Position numbers and translations under genes: made by a program
The notes under the pieces: model-generated
The model's input: the letters and a program-made list of their open reading frames with translations, nothing else
Told to the model about the DNA's origin: nothing
Database searches by the model: none
Origin: Variovorax paradoxus
GTDB taxonomy: Bacteria > Pseudomonadota > Gammaproteobacteria > Burkholderiales > Burkholderiaceae_C
DNA: 64,000 bases
Direction of reading: 5' to 3'
NCBI RefSeq assembly: GCF_030815975.1
Contig: NZ_JAUSXL010000002.1
Coordinates: 806,001 to 870,000 of the forward strand
Shown: in pieces, positions 46,618-55,318 of the stretch
Layout: every line of letters starts with the position of its first letter
How positions within the stretch are numbered: the first letter of the stretch is position 1

Positions 46618-47300
46618 TGCGCCGCTTCGCAAGCCCGCGAACCCGCCGCGGCTTCACGCTGATCGAGCTGCTGGTGGCCATTTCGGTGATGGCGCTGCTG
46701 GCGCTGGTGAGCTGGCGCGGCCTGGACAACATGTCGCGCGCCACCACGCAGAACCAGCAGCGCGCCGACGCGGTGCTGACATTGCAGACCACGCTCTCGC
46801 AATGGGGCGCCGACCTCGACGCCGTGACCCCGATCGCGCAGACCCGCCCCATCGACTGGAACGGCCGCGTGCTGCGGCTCACGCGGCGCGGCAGCGATGC
46901 GGGCGCCCCCGCAATGCTGGTGGTGGCATGGACGCTTCGCTCCGGTGCCGACGGCACCCGCTGGCGGCGCTGGCAGTCGCCGCCCTTCACCACGCGCGGC
47001 GAATGGCAGCAGGCGTGGAACATGGCCGCCTCGTGGGCGCAGGAAGGCGGCGGCGGCGACGTCGCGCTGATGCCGGTCTCCGACTGGCAGCTCTACTACT
47101 TCCGCGAGAACGCCTGGACGCCCGCCGGCGAGCTGCCGGCCAGCGCGCCCAATCCGGCGAACCCGGCCAACCCGGCCGGCGCCCTCGTGGCCATGCCGGA
47201 CGGCGTTCGCCTGGTGCTGAACCTGTCTCCCGGCGAAGGACTGGCGGGCACGCTCACGCGCGACTGGGTCAAGCCCACGGTGGGAGCGCCGCGCTCATGA
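46617..47300 (+). CDS. gspJ: Minor pseudopilin GspJ
   Basis: 227 residues. The start shares a base with the gspI stop (TGATG). Prepilin motif RG-FTLIELLVAISVMALLALVSW, then RGLDNM and the GspJ beta-domain (QSPPFTTRGEWQQAW). A proline/asparagine-rich linker (NPANPANPAG) lies near residue 185. Confidence 0.93.
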   Translation: MRRFASPRTRRGFTLIELLVAISVMALLALVSWRGLDNMSRATTQNQQRADAVLTLQTTLSQWGADLDAVTPIAQTRPIDWNGRVLRLTRRGSDAGAPAMLVVAWTLRSGADGTRWRRWQSPPFTTRGEWQQAWNMAASWAQEGGGGDVALMPVSDWQLYYFRENAWTPAGELPASAPNPANPANPAGALVAMPDGVRLVLNLSPGEGLAGTLTRDWVKPTVGAPRS

Positions 47301-48298
47301 CCGCCTCCACGGTCTTTCGAACCAACGGGCAACGCCAGCGCGGCGCCGCGCTGCTCGCGGCCATGCTGACCGTGATGCTGGTCGCGACCTTCTCCGCCGC
47401 GGCACTGTGGCAGCAATGGCGCGCATCCGAAGTCGAGGCGGCCGAGCGCGGGCGCGTGCAGGCGGCGTGGGTGCTGATCGGCGCGCTCGACTGGTCGCGC
47501 CTGATCCTGCGCGAGGACGCACTCACCGGCGGCCCCGACCACCTGGCCGAGCCCTGGGCCGTGCCGCTCGCGGAAGCGCGGCTCACGAGCTTTCTGTCGG
47601 CCGAGAAGAACGTGGCCAGCGACAACCTCGAAGGACTGCCCGATGCCTTCCTGTCGGGCCGCGTGGTCGATGCACAATCGAAGCTCAACGTGCTGTCGCT
47701 GGTCGACGGCAACAAGCCGGTGCCGGCGAGCATCGCCACCTTCGCCAAGCTGTTCAACATCCTGGGCCTGCCGGCCTCGGAGCTCAGCGCGATGACGGCC
47801 TCGCTGGTGCGCGCGCTGGCCACCGGCACCGATGCCGCAGGCGGCGGCGATGCCGGCGCGGCGCCGCTGATGCCGCAGGAGGTTTCGCAGCTGGTGTGGC
47901 TCGGCCTTTCGCCCGCGACCGTGGCCGCGCTCGAGCCCTACGTGACGATTCTTCCCATACGCACGCCGCTCAACATCAATACCGCGAGCGCCGAAGCCAT
48001 CAGCGCCAGCCTGCCGTCGCTGAGCATCAGCGACGCGCGCCAGCTGGTCGAGAAGCGCACCCGCTCGTTCTTCAAGCAGATTGCCGATGCGAATGCCGCG
48101 CTCCCGAGCGGCGGCACGCAATTCAACGCCAACCAGCACAGCGTGGGCACCCAGTTCTTCGAGGTCTACGGCAGGCTGCGGCTGGACCGCACCTGGGTCG
48201 AGGAACGCTCGCTGCTGCAGCGCGATGGCGTGACCGTGAAGACGATCTGGCGCAACCGCGGCGCCGGCCTTGCCACGGCCACTCCGGCTAAACCCTGA
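47297..48298 (+). CDS. gspK: Minor pseudopilin GspK
   Basis: 333 residues, ATGA overlap with gspJ. Its prepilin motif RG-AALLAAMLTVMLVATFSA lacks the Glu at +5, which is normal for GspK. It carries the large alpha domain that caps the pseudopilus and the helix-hairpin-helix-like NINTASAEAISASLPSLSI. A 136-base gap follows before gspL. Confidence 0.94.
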   Translation: MTASTVFRTNGQRQRGAALLAAMLTVMLVATFSAAALWQQWRASEVEAAERGRVQAAWVLIGALDWSRLILREDALTGGPDHLAEPWAVPLAEARLTSFLSAEKNVASDNLEGLPDAFLSGRVVDAQSKLNVLSLVDGNKPVPASIATFAKLFNILGLPASELSAMTASLVRALATGTDAAGGGDAGAAPLMPQEVSQLVWLGLSPATVAALEPYVTILPIRTPLNINTASAEAISASLPSLSISDARQLVEKRTRSFFKQIADANAALPSGGTQFNANQHSVGTQFFEVYGRLRLDRTWVEERSLLQRDGVTVKTIWRNRGAGLATATPAKP

Positions 48299-48434
48299 GT
48301 GCGGCTTGCTTTCTTCATTTCTGTTGCATCAATACATCGTCCAGAGCCCGTCGCACCTACGTCAAACGCTACAAATAAAGTAGCAATGGCACCATGGACG
48401 CACCCCTACAATCACCCGCCCTCCTGAAATCGAA

Positions 48435-49646
48435 ATGACCCCGCTGCTGCTCATCGCCCCCCTCCCCCCGGCCGACGCCGCGGGCGAGTACGACTGGGCC
48501 CAGGCAGGCGACGACGGCATCGCCCTGCGCAACCACGGCCGCGCGCTGCTCGCGCTGCTTCCGGCCAGCGCGGAGGTCACGCTCGGCATTCCGGCCGCGG
48601 CGCTTTCCTGGCACCGCGTCACGCTGCCCAAGGGCAGCATGAGCAGCGCATCGAAGCTGCGCGCCGTGCTCGACGGCCTGCTCGAAGAGCATCTGCTCGA
48701 CGAACCCGAGGCCCTGCACTTCGCGCTCGAGCCCGAGGCCCGGGCCGGCGCGCCGGTCTGGGTGGCGGCCTGCAACCGCATCTGGCTGCGCACGCTGGTA
48801 CAGGGCCTGGAGTCGGCGGGGCGGCGCGTGGTGCGCATCGTTCCCGAGTTCGCGCCGCAGCCTGCCGATGGCCCGCCCCTGCTGCAGGTCACCGGCGAAG
48901 CCGAGGCGCCGCAACTCACGGTGTGCGATGCCGACGGCGTGGTCTCGCTGCCGCTCGCGGGCGCCGGGCTGGCGCTGTCCGGCAGCCTGCCGCTCGACAC
49001 CGCCGTGATCGCCGCCGAACCCGCCGTCGCCGAAGCCGCCGAGCGTCTGCTCGAACGCCGCGTGCCCATCGTGCAGGCGCCGCAACGCTGGCTTCAGGCC
49101 GCGCGCTCGCCCTGGGAGCTCGCGCAGTTCGACCTTGCCGTGACGGGCCGCGCGCGCGCCGGCAAGAAATTTGCATCGTTGGTCCAGACCTTGCGCCATG
49201 CGCCCGAGTGGCGCGCCGCACGCTGGGGCGTCGTTGCCCTGCTGCTGACCCAGCTGATCGGCCTCAATGCCTGGGCCTGGAAGGAGCGCAATGCACTCGA
49301 GGCCAAGCGCCAGGCCGTCAAGACCATGCTGACCCAGACCTTCCCCTCCGTGAAACTCGTGGTCGATGCGCCGTTGCAGATGGCGCGCGAAGTCGCGGCG
49401 CTGCAGCAGGCCGTGGGCGATGTCGCGGGCAGCGATCTCGAACCGATGATCGGCGCCCTCGCCCCCCATCTTCCGCCGGGCAAAACGCCCAGCGCCATCG
49501 ACTACAGCGCTGGCCAGCTGCGCCTGCGCGGGCTGGGCCTGCAGCCGTCCGAGCTCACACGGCTGTCCGGCGCGATGGGCCCGCGCGGCTACAGCGTGCG
49601 CGCCGAGGGCGATCTGCTCTTGGTGCAGGCCGAGGCGGCGCGATGA
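48435..49646 (+). CDS. gspL: Type II secretion platform protein GspL
   Basis: 403 residues. An actin-like cytoplasmic domain (LPKGSMSSASKLRAVLDGLLEEHLLDEP) is followed by one membrane span near 260-280 (RWGVVALLLTQLIGLNAWAW) and a periplasmic ferredoxin-like part. It binds the GspE ATPase and couples it to GspM. The 136 bases before it hold an inverted repeat GCTAC-AAATAAA-GTAGC (48369-48385) and a TACAAT box (about 48410), so an internal promoter is possible. Confidence 0.93.
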   Translation: MTPLLLIAPLPPADAAGEYDWAQAGDDGIALRNHGRALLALLPASAEVTLGIPAAALSWHRVTLPKGSMSSASKLRAVLDGLLEEHLLDEPEALHFALEPEARAGAPVWVAACNRIWLRTLVQGLESAGRRVVRIVPEFAPQPADGPPLLQVTGEAEAPQLTVCDADGVVSLPLAGAGLALSGSLPLDTAVIAAEPAVAEAAERLLERRVPIVQAPQRWLQAARSPWELAQFDLAVTGRARAGKKFASLVQTLRHAPEWRAARWGVVALLLTQLIGLNAWAWKERNALEAKRQAVKTMLTQTFPSVKLVVDAPLQMAREVAALQQAVGDVAGSDLEPMIGALAPHLPPGKTPSAIDYSAGQLRLRGLGLQPSELTRLSGAMGPRGYSVRAEGDLLLVQAEAAR

Positions 49647-50176
49647 ACTTCAGCGACCAGCTCCGGGCCCGCTGGGCCACCCTCGAACGGCGCGAGCGGC
49701 GCATGGTCGCCATCGCGGCCGCGCTCGTGGCGCTCGCGCTGCTGTGGTGGATTGCGCTCGCCCCCGCGCTGCGCACGCTGGCCGCGGCGCCGGCCGACCA
49801 CGCGCAGCTCGACGCGCAGTTGCAGCAGATGGCTCTGCTGCAGAACCGCGCCAAGGCGCTGCAGGCCCAGCCCCGGCTGAACCGGGACGACGCGCTGCGC
49901 GCCCTCGAAACCTCGGTGCGCCAGAGCCTGGGCACCAATGCCCAGCTCATGACGGCCAGTGGCGATGGCGCCGCCACCCTCACGATGCGTGCCACGCCCG
50001 CCGATGCCGTGGCCCAGTGGCTGGCGCAGGCGCGCGGCAATGCCCACGCCGTGCCGCGCGAGGCCCACCTGACCCGTGTGGCCGCCGCCCCGCCGGCCGC
50101 CGGCGGCAAGGACCCGCAGCCTGCGAAGGTGCGCTGGGAGGGCACGCTCGTGATGGCGCTGCCCGCAGCCCGTTGA
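49643..50176 (+). CDS. gspM: Type II secretion platform protein GspM
   Basis: 177 residues, ATGA overlap with gspL. A short cytoplasmic helix (RWATLERRERRMVAIA), one span (ALVALALLWWIALAPAL), then a coiled segment and the small periplasmic domain. Partner of GspL. Confidence 0.93.
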   Translation: MNFSDQLRARWATLERRERRMVAIAAALVALALLWWIALAPALRTLAAAPADHAQLDAQLQQMALLQNRAKALQAQPRLNRDDALRALETSVRQSLGTNAQLMTASGDGAATLTMRATPADAVAQWLAQARGNAHAVPREAHLTRVAAAPPAAGGKDPQPAKVRWEGTLVMALPAAR

Positions 50177-50186
50177 GCACGGCCGC

Positions 50187-50987
50187 ATGGTGACGCGCTC
50201 CCCCCTTGCCGAATCCGCGCCGCGCCGCGGCTGGCGCTGGGCCTTGCTCGGCATCGTGCTGGGAGCGCTGCTGGCGCTGGTGCTGTTCGCGCCGGCCCGC
50301 TGGCTGGCCACGGCGCTCTCGAGCTGGAGCCAGGGCCGGCTGCTGCTCGTGAACCCGCGCGGCACGGTCTGGAACGGCACTGCGGCCGTGGTGCTTGCCA
50401 GCGGTGCTGGCGGCGCCGAAGCGGTGTCGCTGCCCGGCGCGCTCAACTGGCGCATGCGGCCCGCCTGGAGCGGCCTGTCCGCCGTGCTCGATCTGCCCTG
50501 CTGCGCGGCCCGGCCGCTCCAGCTCAAGGCCAGCCCGCGTGCGGGCGGCATGCAGCTGCAGTGGGGCGACGGCAGTTCGCGCTGGCCCGCCACCTTGCTG
50601 ACCGGCCTGGGCGCGCCCTGGAACACGCTCAAGCTCGAAGGCACGCTCGACCTCTCCACCCGGGCCCTCTCCATGCAGTGGGACGGCCCCGTGCTGCGCA
50701 TCGCGGGCCAGGCCACGCTCGACGCCACCGATGTGTCGTCCAGCCTCTCGACGCTCAAGCCGATGGGCAGCTACCGCCTCACGCTCGAAGGCGGCAGCCG
50801 TCCGAGCCTGCTGCTGAGCACGCGCGAAGGCAGCCTGCAACTGAACGGCAGCGGCAGCTGGAGCGGCACCGCCTTTCGCTTCAATGGCGAAGCCAGCGCC
50901 GCGGCCGGCCGCGAAGACGCGCTTTCCAATTTGTTGAACATCATCGGACGGCGCGACAACGCGCGTTCGATCATCACCCTGGGTTGA
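50187..50987 (+). CDS. gspN: Type II secretion protein GspN
   Basis: 266 residues starting MVTRSPLAESAPRRGW with one N-terminal span (WALLGIVLGALLALVLFAPARWL), followed by a beta-rich periplasmic domain with several LxL repeats ending GRRDNARSIITLG. GspN occurs in only part of the T2SS family, and its exact job is not settled. Confidence 0.9.
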   Translation: MVTRSPLAESAPRRGWRWALLGIVLGALLALVLFAPARWLATALSSWSQGRLLLVNPRGTVWNGTAAVVLASGAGGAEAVSLPGALNWRMRPAWSGLSAVLDLPCCAARPLQLKASPRAGGMQLQWGDGSSRWPATLLTGLGAPWNTLKLEGTLDLSTRALSMQWDGPVLRIAGQATLDATDVSSSLSTLKPMGSYRLTLEGGSRPSLLLSTREGSLQLNGSGSWSGTAFRFNGEASAAAGREDALSNLLNIIGRRDNARSIITLG

Positions 50988-50989
50988 TC

Positions 50990-53296
50990 ATGATGAAGCC
51001 ACTGACTTCGACCGGCAGCCGCCTCGCCGTCGTTGCACTCGCAGCGCAGATGCTGGTTGCCGCCACCTTGCTGCAGGCCGCGCCGCCCGCGTTCGCGCAG
51101 ACTGGCGATGCGCCGCGCCGGGGCGAGCCCATCACGCTCAACTTCGCCAACGCCGACATCGAGGCCGTGGCCCGCACCATGGCGGTGGTCACCGGCCGCG
51201 ACGTGGTGGTCGACCCGCGCGTCAAGGGCACGATGAATCTCGTCACCGACCGCGCCATCGCGCCGGCCGCGGCGTTCAACCAGTTCGCGTCCGCGCTGCG
51301 GCTGCAGGGCTTTGCGGTGGTGGAGGCCGAAGGGCTCTACAAGGTGGTGCCCGAAGCCGACGCCAAGCTCCAGACCCAGACGGTCAACACCGCGACACCC
51401 AGCGCCGGCTCGGTGGGCGGCAACCAGATCGTCACGCAGATCTTCAGGCTCAACTACGAGTCGCCGAACAGCCTGCTGCCGGTGCTGCGCCCGCTCATTC
51501 CGCCCAACAACACAATCAACGTGAACCCGGGCAACAACTCGCTGGTGATCACCGACTACGCGGACAACATGCGCCGGCTGGCGCGCATCATCGCGGCGCT
51601 CGACGTGCCCAATGCGTCGGACATCGAGGTGATCCCGCTCAAGCATTCGATCGCCACCGACATGCTGCCGCTGATCACCCGGCTGGTCGACGGCAGCGGT
51701 TCGGGCGCCACACCGGGCGCGGCCGCGCCGGGCACGGCCGATGCGTCGTTCCGCACCACCTTGCTGGCCGATCCGCGCAGCAACGCGCTGATCCTGCGCG
51801 CGGCCAATCCGGCGCGCGCGGCGCTGGTGCGCACACTGGTCGACAAGCTCGACCGCGCGCCTGCCGAGAGCAGCAACGGCGCGGCCGGCAACATCTACGT
51901 GGTCTACCTGAAGAATGCCGATGCGGTGCGGCTGGCGGCCACGCTGCGCGCCGCCATGGCGGCCAACCAGCTGCCCGGCACGCCGGGCACGCCGGGCGCG
52001 GCCGGCGGCACACCAACGTCGCAACCACAAGCCAATGCGCCGTCTCCGTTTCCAGTTAATTTCGGCCAGCAAGGTGGTGGAGGTTCATCAGCGGCCAACA
52101 CGCCGCTTAACAACGCTAACCAGCCATCTGTTGGGGGTCAGATACAGGCTGACCCCTCAACTAATTCGCTCATCATCACGGCGCCCGAACCTCAATATCG
52201 ACAGTTGCGAGCCGTGATAGACAGACTTGATGGCCGCCGCGCGCAAGTCATGATCGAGGCTTTGATCGTCGAAGTTAACGCAGTCAAAGCCGCTAACTTT
52301 GGCGTCCAATGGCAAAGCGCGCTCGGTCGCAACGCGGTTGTTGGCACTAATTCCAGTCTAGCCAGCACCAACATCTTAGCCTTAACTCAGGCACTAGCGA
52401 CCGGCGTTATTAGTCAAAACTCACTGCCATCCCCAGGATTGAATTTAGGCATCGCTGGCAAAATCGGTGGCAACTATGTGTTGGGCGCGATCGCAAATTT
52501 CTTTAGCAGCGATAACGATGCCAACATTCTCTCGACACCTAATCTTCTCACCCTTGACAATGAAGAGGCGAAGATTGTGATCGGGCAAAATGTGCCCTTC
52601 CCCACCGGCTCCTATGCCAGTACAACCGGGGTCCCTGGTATTAGTCCGTTTACTACCGTCGAACGCAAAGATGTAGGCTTAACGCTACGAGTTCGACCGC
52701 AAATCAATGAGAATGGCACCGTGAAGATGGTCATTTTTCAAGAAACCTCGGATGTTGACCGCACCACTCTCTCAAACCCTAATGGCCCAACAACAAATAA
52801 ACGATCAATCGAATCCAGCGTCTTAGTCGATGATGGTGGTCTCGTGATGCTTGGCGGCCTGCTATCAGACACGTATGGAAATACTACCGAGAAAATTCCA
52901 ATAGCTGGAGATATTCCTCTGTTTGGCAATCTTTTCAAGAATGAAGTCCGTTCGCGCGACAAGAAAAACCTCATGATGTTCTTGCGTCCCGTTGTGATGC
53001 GAGATGGGATGGCAACAGAGACTTTCGCCAATGATCGGTATGACGAAATTCGCACTCTTCAGCGACAAGCGCAACCCGATCCCGCCAACGTAATGTTACG
53101 CAACGTGGATGCCGCGCCGGTGTTACCCGAAAGATCAAGTCCGCGCTCGCGTGAGCAAACAGGGAATCTTCGAATGGAGGGCACCGTGCTTATTCCTCCA
53201 CCATCCCCCGCTGCAAAATCCGACCTAAGTCCAAATCCTTTGCGCGGTGCACCACCGCCTACTGCGGACCCAGCTAGTAAACAAGAATTACCTTAA
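50990..53296 (+). CDS. gspD: Secretin GspD, mosaic gene with foreign 3' half
   Basis: 768 residues from ATG 50990 (or 50993). Signal peptide to about residue 36 (PPAFAQ), N0-N3 domains (ITLNFANADIEAVARTM; IFRLNYESPNSLLPVL; VIPLKHSIATDMLPLI; IYVVYLKNADAVRLAATL), then the C-terminal secretin barrel (VMIEALIVEVNAVKAANFGV, ILSTPNLLTLDNEEAKIVIG, VERKDVGLTLRVRPQINENG, GGLVMLGGLLSDTYGNTTEKIP). It is the outer-membrane gate of the type II system. Odd: up to about 52010 codons are GC-rich like the neighbours; from there to the stop they are AT-rich (TTA, AAT, GAA, ATT) with no break in frame. The protein looks functional. Confidence 0.95.
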   Translation: MMKPLTSTGSRLAVVALAAQMLVAATLLQAAPPAFAQTGDAPRRGEPITLNFANADIEAVARTMAVVTGRDVVVDPRVKGTMNLVTDRAIAPAAAFNQFASALRLQGFAVVEAEGLYKVVPEADAKLQTQTVNTATPSAGSVGGNQIVTQIFRLNYESPNSLLPVLRPLIPPNNTINVNPGNNSLVITDYADNMRRLARIIAALDVPNASDIEVIPLKHSIATDMLPLITRLVDGSGSGATPGAAAPGTADASFRTTLLADPRSNALILRAANPARAALVRTLVDKLDRAPAESSNGAAGNIYVVYLKNADAVRLAATLRAAMAANQLPGTPGTPGAAGGTPTSQPQANAPSPFPVNFGQQGGGGSSAANTPLNNANQPSVGGQIQADPSTNSLIITAPEPQYRQLRAVIDRLDGRRAQVMIEALIVEVNAVKAANFGVQWQSALGRNAVVGTNSSLASTNILALTQALATGVISQNSLPSPGLNLGIAGKIGGNYVLGAIANFFSSDNDANILSTPNLLTLDNEEAKIVIGQNVPFPTGSYASTTGVPGISPFTTVERKDVGLTLRVRPQINENGTVKMVIFQETSDVDRTTLSNPNGPTTNKRSIESSVLVDDGGLVMLGGLLSDTYGNTTEKIPIAGDIPLFGNLFKNEVRSRDKKNLMMFLRPVVMRDGMATETFANDRYDEIRTLQRQAQPDPANVMLRNVDAAPVLPERSSPRSREQTGNLRMEGTVLIPPPSPAAKSDLSPNPLRGAPPPTADPASKQELP

Positions 53297-53408
53297 CTTC
53301 AATAGTGCCAACCAACAACCTGAAGGGAGACCAAAGCAGAGAAATACCTCATCACAATTTGATATCCATAAAAAAACCAAATCCAATATCATTATCAAGG
53401 GAATTCAA
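53297..53408. other. AT-rich gap after gspD
   Basis: No gene, hairpin or promoter is clear here. The base composition is much lower in GC than the surrounding operon. It is part of the imported block. Confidence 0.4.
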
Positions 53409-53756
53409 ATGAATATCTTCAAATACAGTGCAATCGCATTGCTTTTTTGTGCATTTTCAGCGCATGCAACTGGCGAACGGGTGACGTCCTGCTCAGGGTA
53501 CGGGCCGAATGGATCAATTCCGGTAGGCTGGGCATTAGTGCGGATTGAGGGCAATTGGAGTTGCGGCGTACCTTATGGAATTTTATATACTTGGGAAAAT
53601 CTCAACGGAAGAACATGGGGTTCCAGAGTCGAAGTCTGCAGCTTGAGCAATATACCTAATTGGTGGCCCGTTCAATACATCGGCAATTTTAACAACACCC
53701 CTCCTTGTTATCAGGCCGGGCCATACAGATACATAGTGGAATACAGAGGAAATTAA
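53409..53756 (+). CDS. Small secreted protein with four cysteines, function unknown
   Basis: 115 residues. ATG 53409 with AAGGGA a few bases upstream. Signal peptide MNIFKYSAIALLFCAFSAHA, giving a mature protein of about 95 residues with four cysteines (TSC, WSC, EVC, PPC), many Trp/Tyr/Gly and several Asn. Two disulphides are likely. I do not recognise the family. It lies between gspD and gspE inside the AT-rich block, in the operon direction. The usual T2SS gene set has nothing at this place. It could be a secreted substrate, a secretin accessory factor or a passenger of the imported DNA. Confidence 0.75.
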   Translation: MNIFKYSAIALLFCAFSAHATGERVTSCSGYGPNGSIPVGWALVRIEGNWSCGVPYGILYTWENLNGRTWGSRVEVCSLSNIPNWWPVQYIGNFNNTPPCYQAGPYRYIVEYRGN

Positions 53757-53772
53757 TCTTATTTCACAAATA

Positions 53773-53817
53773 CGACCAAAATTCGAAATACAACAAATTA
53801 AAGTCGAATTTTGGTCG
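53773..53817. repeat. Perfect 14-bp inverted repeat after the small secreted protein gene
   Basis: CGACCAAAATTCGA (53773-53786) and TCGAATTTTGGTCG (53804-53817) are exact reverse complements around a 17-base AT-rich loop. There is no T run next to the stem, so it is not a standard terminator, but it could slow polymerase or protect the 3' end of the upstream message. Confidence 0.85.
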
Positions 53818-53836
53818 GCCAAGCACCTTTTATTCA

Positions 53837-53905
53837 ATGAGCACGAGATCGTCGGCCTTAACAGAGAATCAAGCCCCCGAGCCATTAGTGATGGCATTTG
53901 ATTAA
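53837..53905 (+). pseudogene. Probable 5' stump of a foreign gspE
   Basis: A 22-codon frame, MSTRSSALTENQAPEPLVMAFD then TAA (the last eight residues, EPLVMAFD, resemble HPLPYAFA of resident GspE residues 3-10 in the PL..AF pattern). The resident gspE ATG begins 3 bases after the stop. Inference: this is the start of the donor's gspE, cut at the right end of the imported block, leaving two gspE beginnings side by side. The match is short, so confidence is limited. Confidence 0.45.
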
Positions 53906-53908
53906 ATA

Positions 53909-55300
53909 ATGAGACACCCCCTGCCCTACGCGTTCGCACGCAGCCAGCAGCTGCTGCTCGAAGCAGCCGACGACGGCAGCCACACGCTGTGGATGTCGAG
54001 CCATCCCTCGCGCAGCGCGGTCGGCGAGGTCACGCGCAAATACGGTGTGCAGGCCTTCGAGGTGCTGGCCGACGGCCCGCTCGCGCAGCGCATCAGCGCG
54101 GCCTATGCGCAGGGCGAATCGAGCGCCGCCGCGGTGGTGAGCGAGGTGCAGAGCGACGCCGACCTCTCGCGCATGATGCAGGAGCTGCCGGCGGTGGAAG
54201 ACCTGCTGGAAAGCGCCGGCGACGCGCCCATCATCCGCATGCTCAACGCGCTGCTCACGCAGGCCGCGCGCGACGGCGCAAGCGACATCCACATCGAGCC
54301 CTACGAGCGCACCTCGTCCGTGCGCTTTCGCATCGACGGCACGCTGCGCGAGGTGGTGCAGCCCAACCGCGCGCTGCACGCCGCGCTGATCTCGCGCCTG
54401 AAGATCATGGCCGACCTCGACATCTCCGAGAAGCGGCTGCCGCAGGACGGACGCATCAGCCTGCGCATCGGCACGCGCGCGGTCGACGTGCGCGTCTCCA
54501 CGCTGCCAAGCGCGCATGGCGAGCGCGCGGTGCTGCGCCTCCTGGACAAGACCGAATCGAAGCTCACGCTCGAATCGGTCGGCATGCAGGGCGACACGCT
54601 CGCGCGCTTCGAGAAGCTCATTTCGCAGCCGCACGGCATCATCCTGGTGACCGGCCCCACGGGCTCGGGCAAGACCACCACGCTGTACGCCGCGCTGGCG
54701 CGGCTGGACGCCAGCCGCAGCAACATCATGACGGTGGAAGACCCGATCGAATACGAGCTGCCGGGCGTGGGCCAGACGCAGATCAACGCCAAGATCGAGC
54801 TCACCTTCGCGAAGGCATTGCGCGCCATCCTGCGGCAGGACCCGGACGTGATCATGATCGGCGAAATCCGCGACTTCGAAACCGCGCAGATCGCCATCCA
54901 GGCCTCGCTCACCGGCCACCTCGTGCTTGCGACGCTGCACACCAATGACTCGGTCAGCGCCGTCACGCGGCTGACCGACATGGGCGTGGAGCCGTTCCTC
55001 TTGAGCTCGTCGCTTTTGGGCGTGCTCGCGCAGCGCCTGGTGCGCAAGGTCTGCACGGCCTGCGGCGGCGCCGGCTGCGATGTGTGCGGGCAAACCGGCT
55101 ACCAGGGCCGCACCGGCATCTTCGAACTGCTGGTGGCCAACGACGAAGTGCAGGCGCTCATTCATGGCAAGGCCGCCGAGAGCCGACTCTTCGAAGCCGG
55201 CGCGCGCGGCGGCCTGCGCTCGATGCGCGAGGACGGCGAGCGGCTGGTGCAGACCGGCATTACCTCGCGCGCCGAGCTGGTGCGGGTCACGCGCGAATAG
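53909..55300 (+). CDS. gspE: Type II secretion ATPase GspE
   Basis: 463 residues. Walker A GPTGSGKTTTLYAAL near 250-264, Asp box (MTVEDPIEYELPG), Walker B VIMIGEIRDFETAQIA, His box (LVLATLHTND) and a four-cysteine zinc motif (VCTACGGAGCDVCGQTG near 382). The cytoplasmic hexameric motor of the secretion platform. The composition returns to the high-GC norm within the first codons. No Shine-Dalgarno is visible before ATG 53909; the preceding bases belong to the foreign segment. Confidence 0.95.
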   Translation: MRHPLPYAFARSQQLLLEAADDGSHTLWMSSHPSRSAVGEVTRKYGVQAFEVLADGPLAQRISAAYAQGESSAAAVVSEVQSDADLSRMMQELPAVEDLLESAGDAPIIRMLNALLTQAARDGASDIHIEPYERTSSVRFRIDGTLREVVQPNRALHAALISRLKIMADLDISEKRLPQDGRISLRIGTRAVDVRVSTLPSAHGERAVLRLLDKTESKLTLESVGMQGDTLARFEKLISQPHGIILVTGPTGSGKTTTLYAALARLDASRSNIMTVEDPIEYELPGVGQTQINAKIELTFAKALRAILRQDPDVIMIGEIRDFETAQIAIQASLTGHLVLATLHTNDSVSAVTRLTDMGVEPFLLSSSLLGVLAQRLVRKVCTACGGAGCDVCGQTGYQGRTGIFELLVANDEVQALIHGKAAESRLFEAGARGGLRSMREDGERLVQTGITSRAELVRVTRE

Positions 55301-55318
55301 CCCGACGGCCTTTCTTCC

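Noticed and set aside
52005..53908. Assembly chimera instead of biological import in gspD
   Set aside because: Not excluded, but the frame is uninterrupted, secretin motifs continue in the correct order, and the block returns to the gsp operon exactly at gspE. Read coverage across 52010 and 53905 would settle it.
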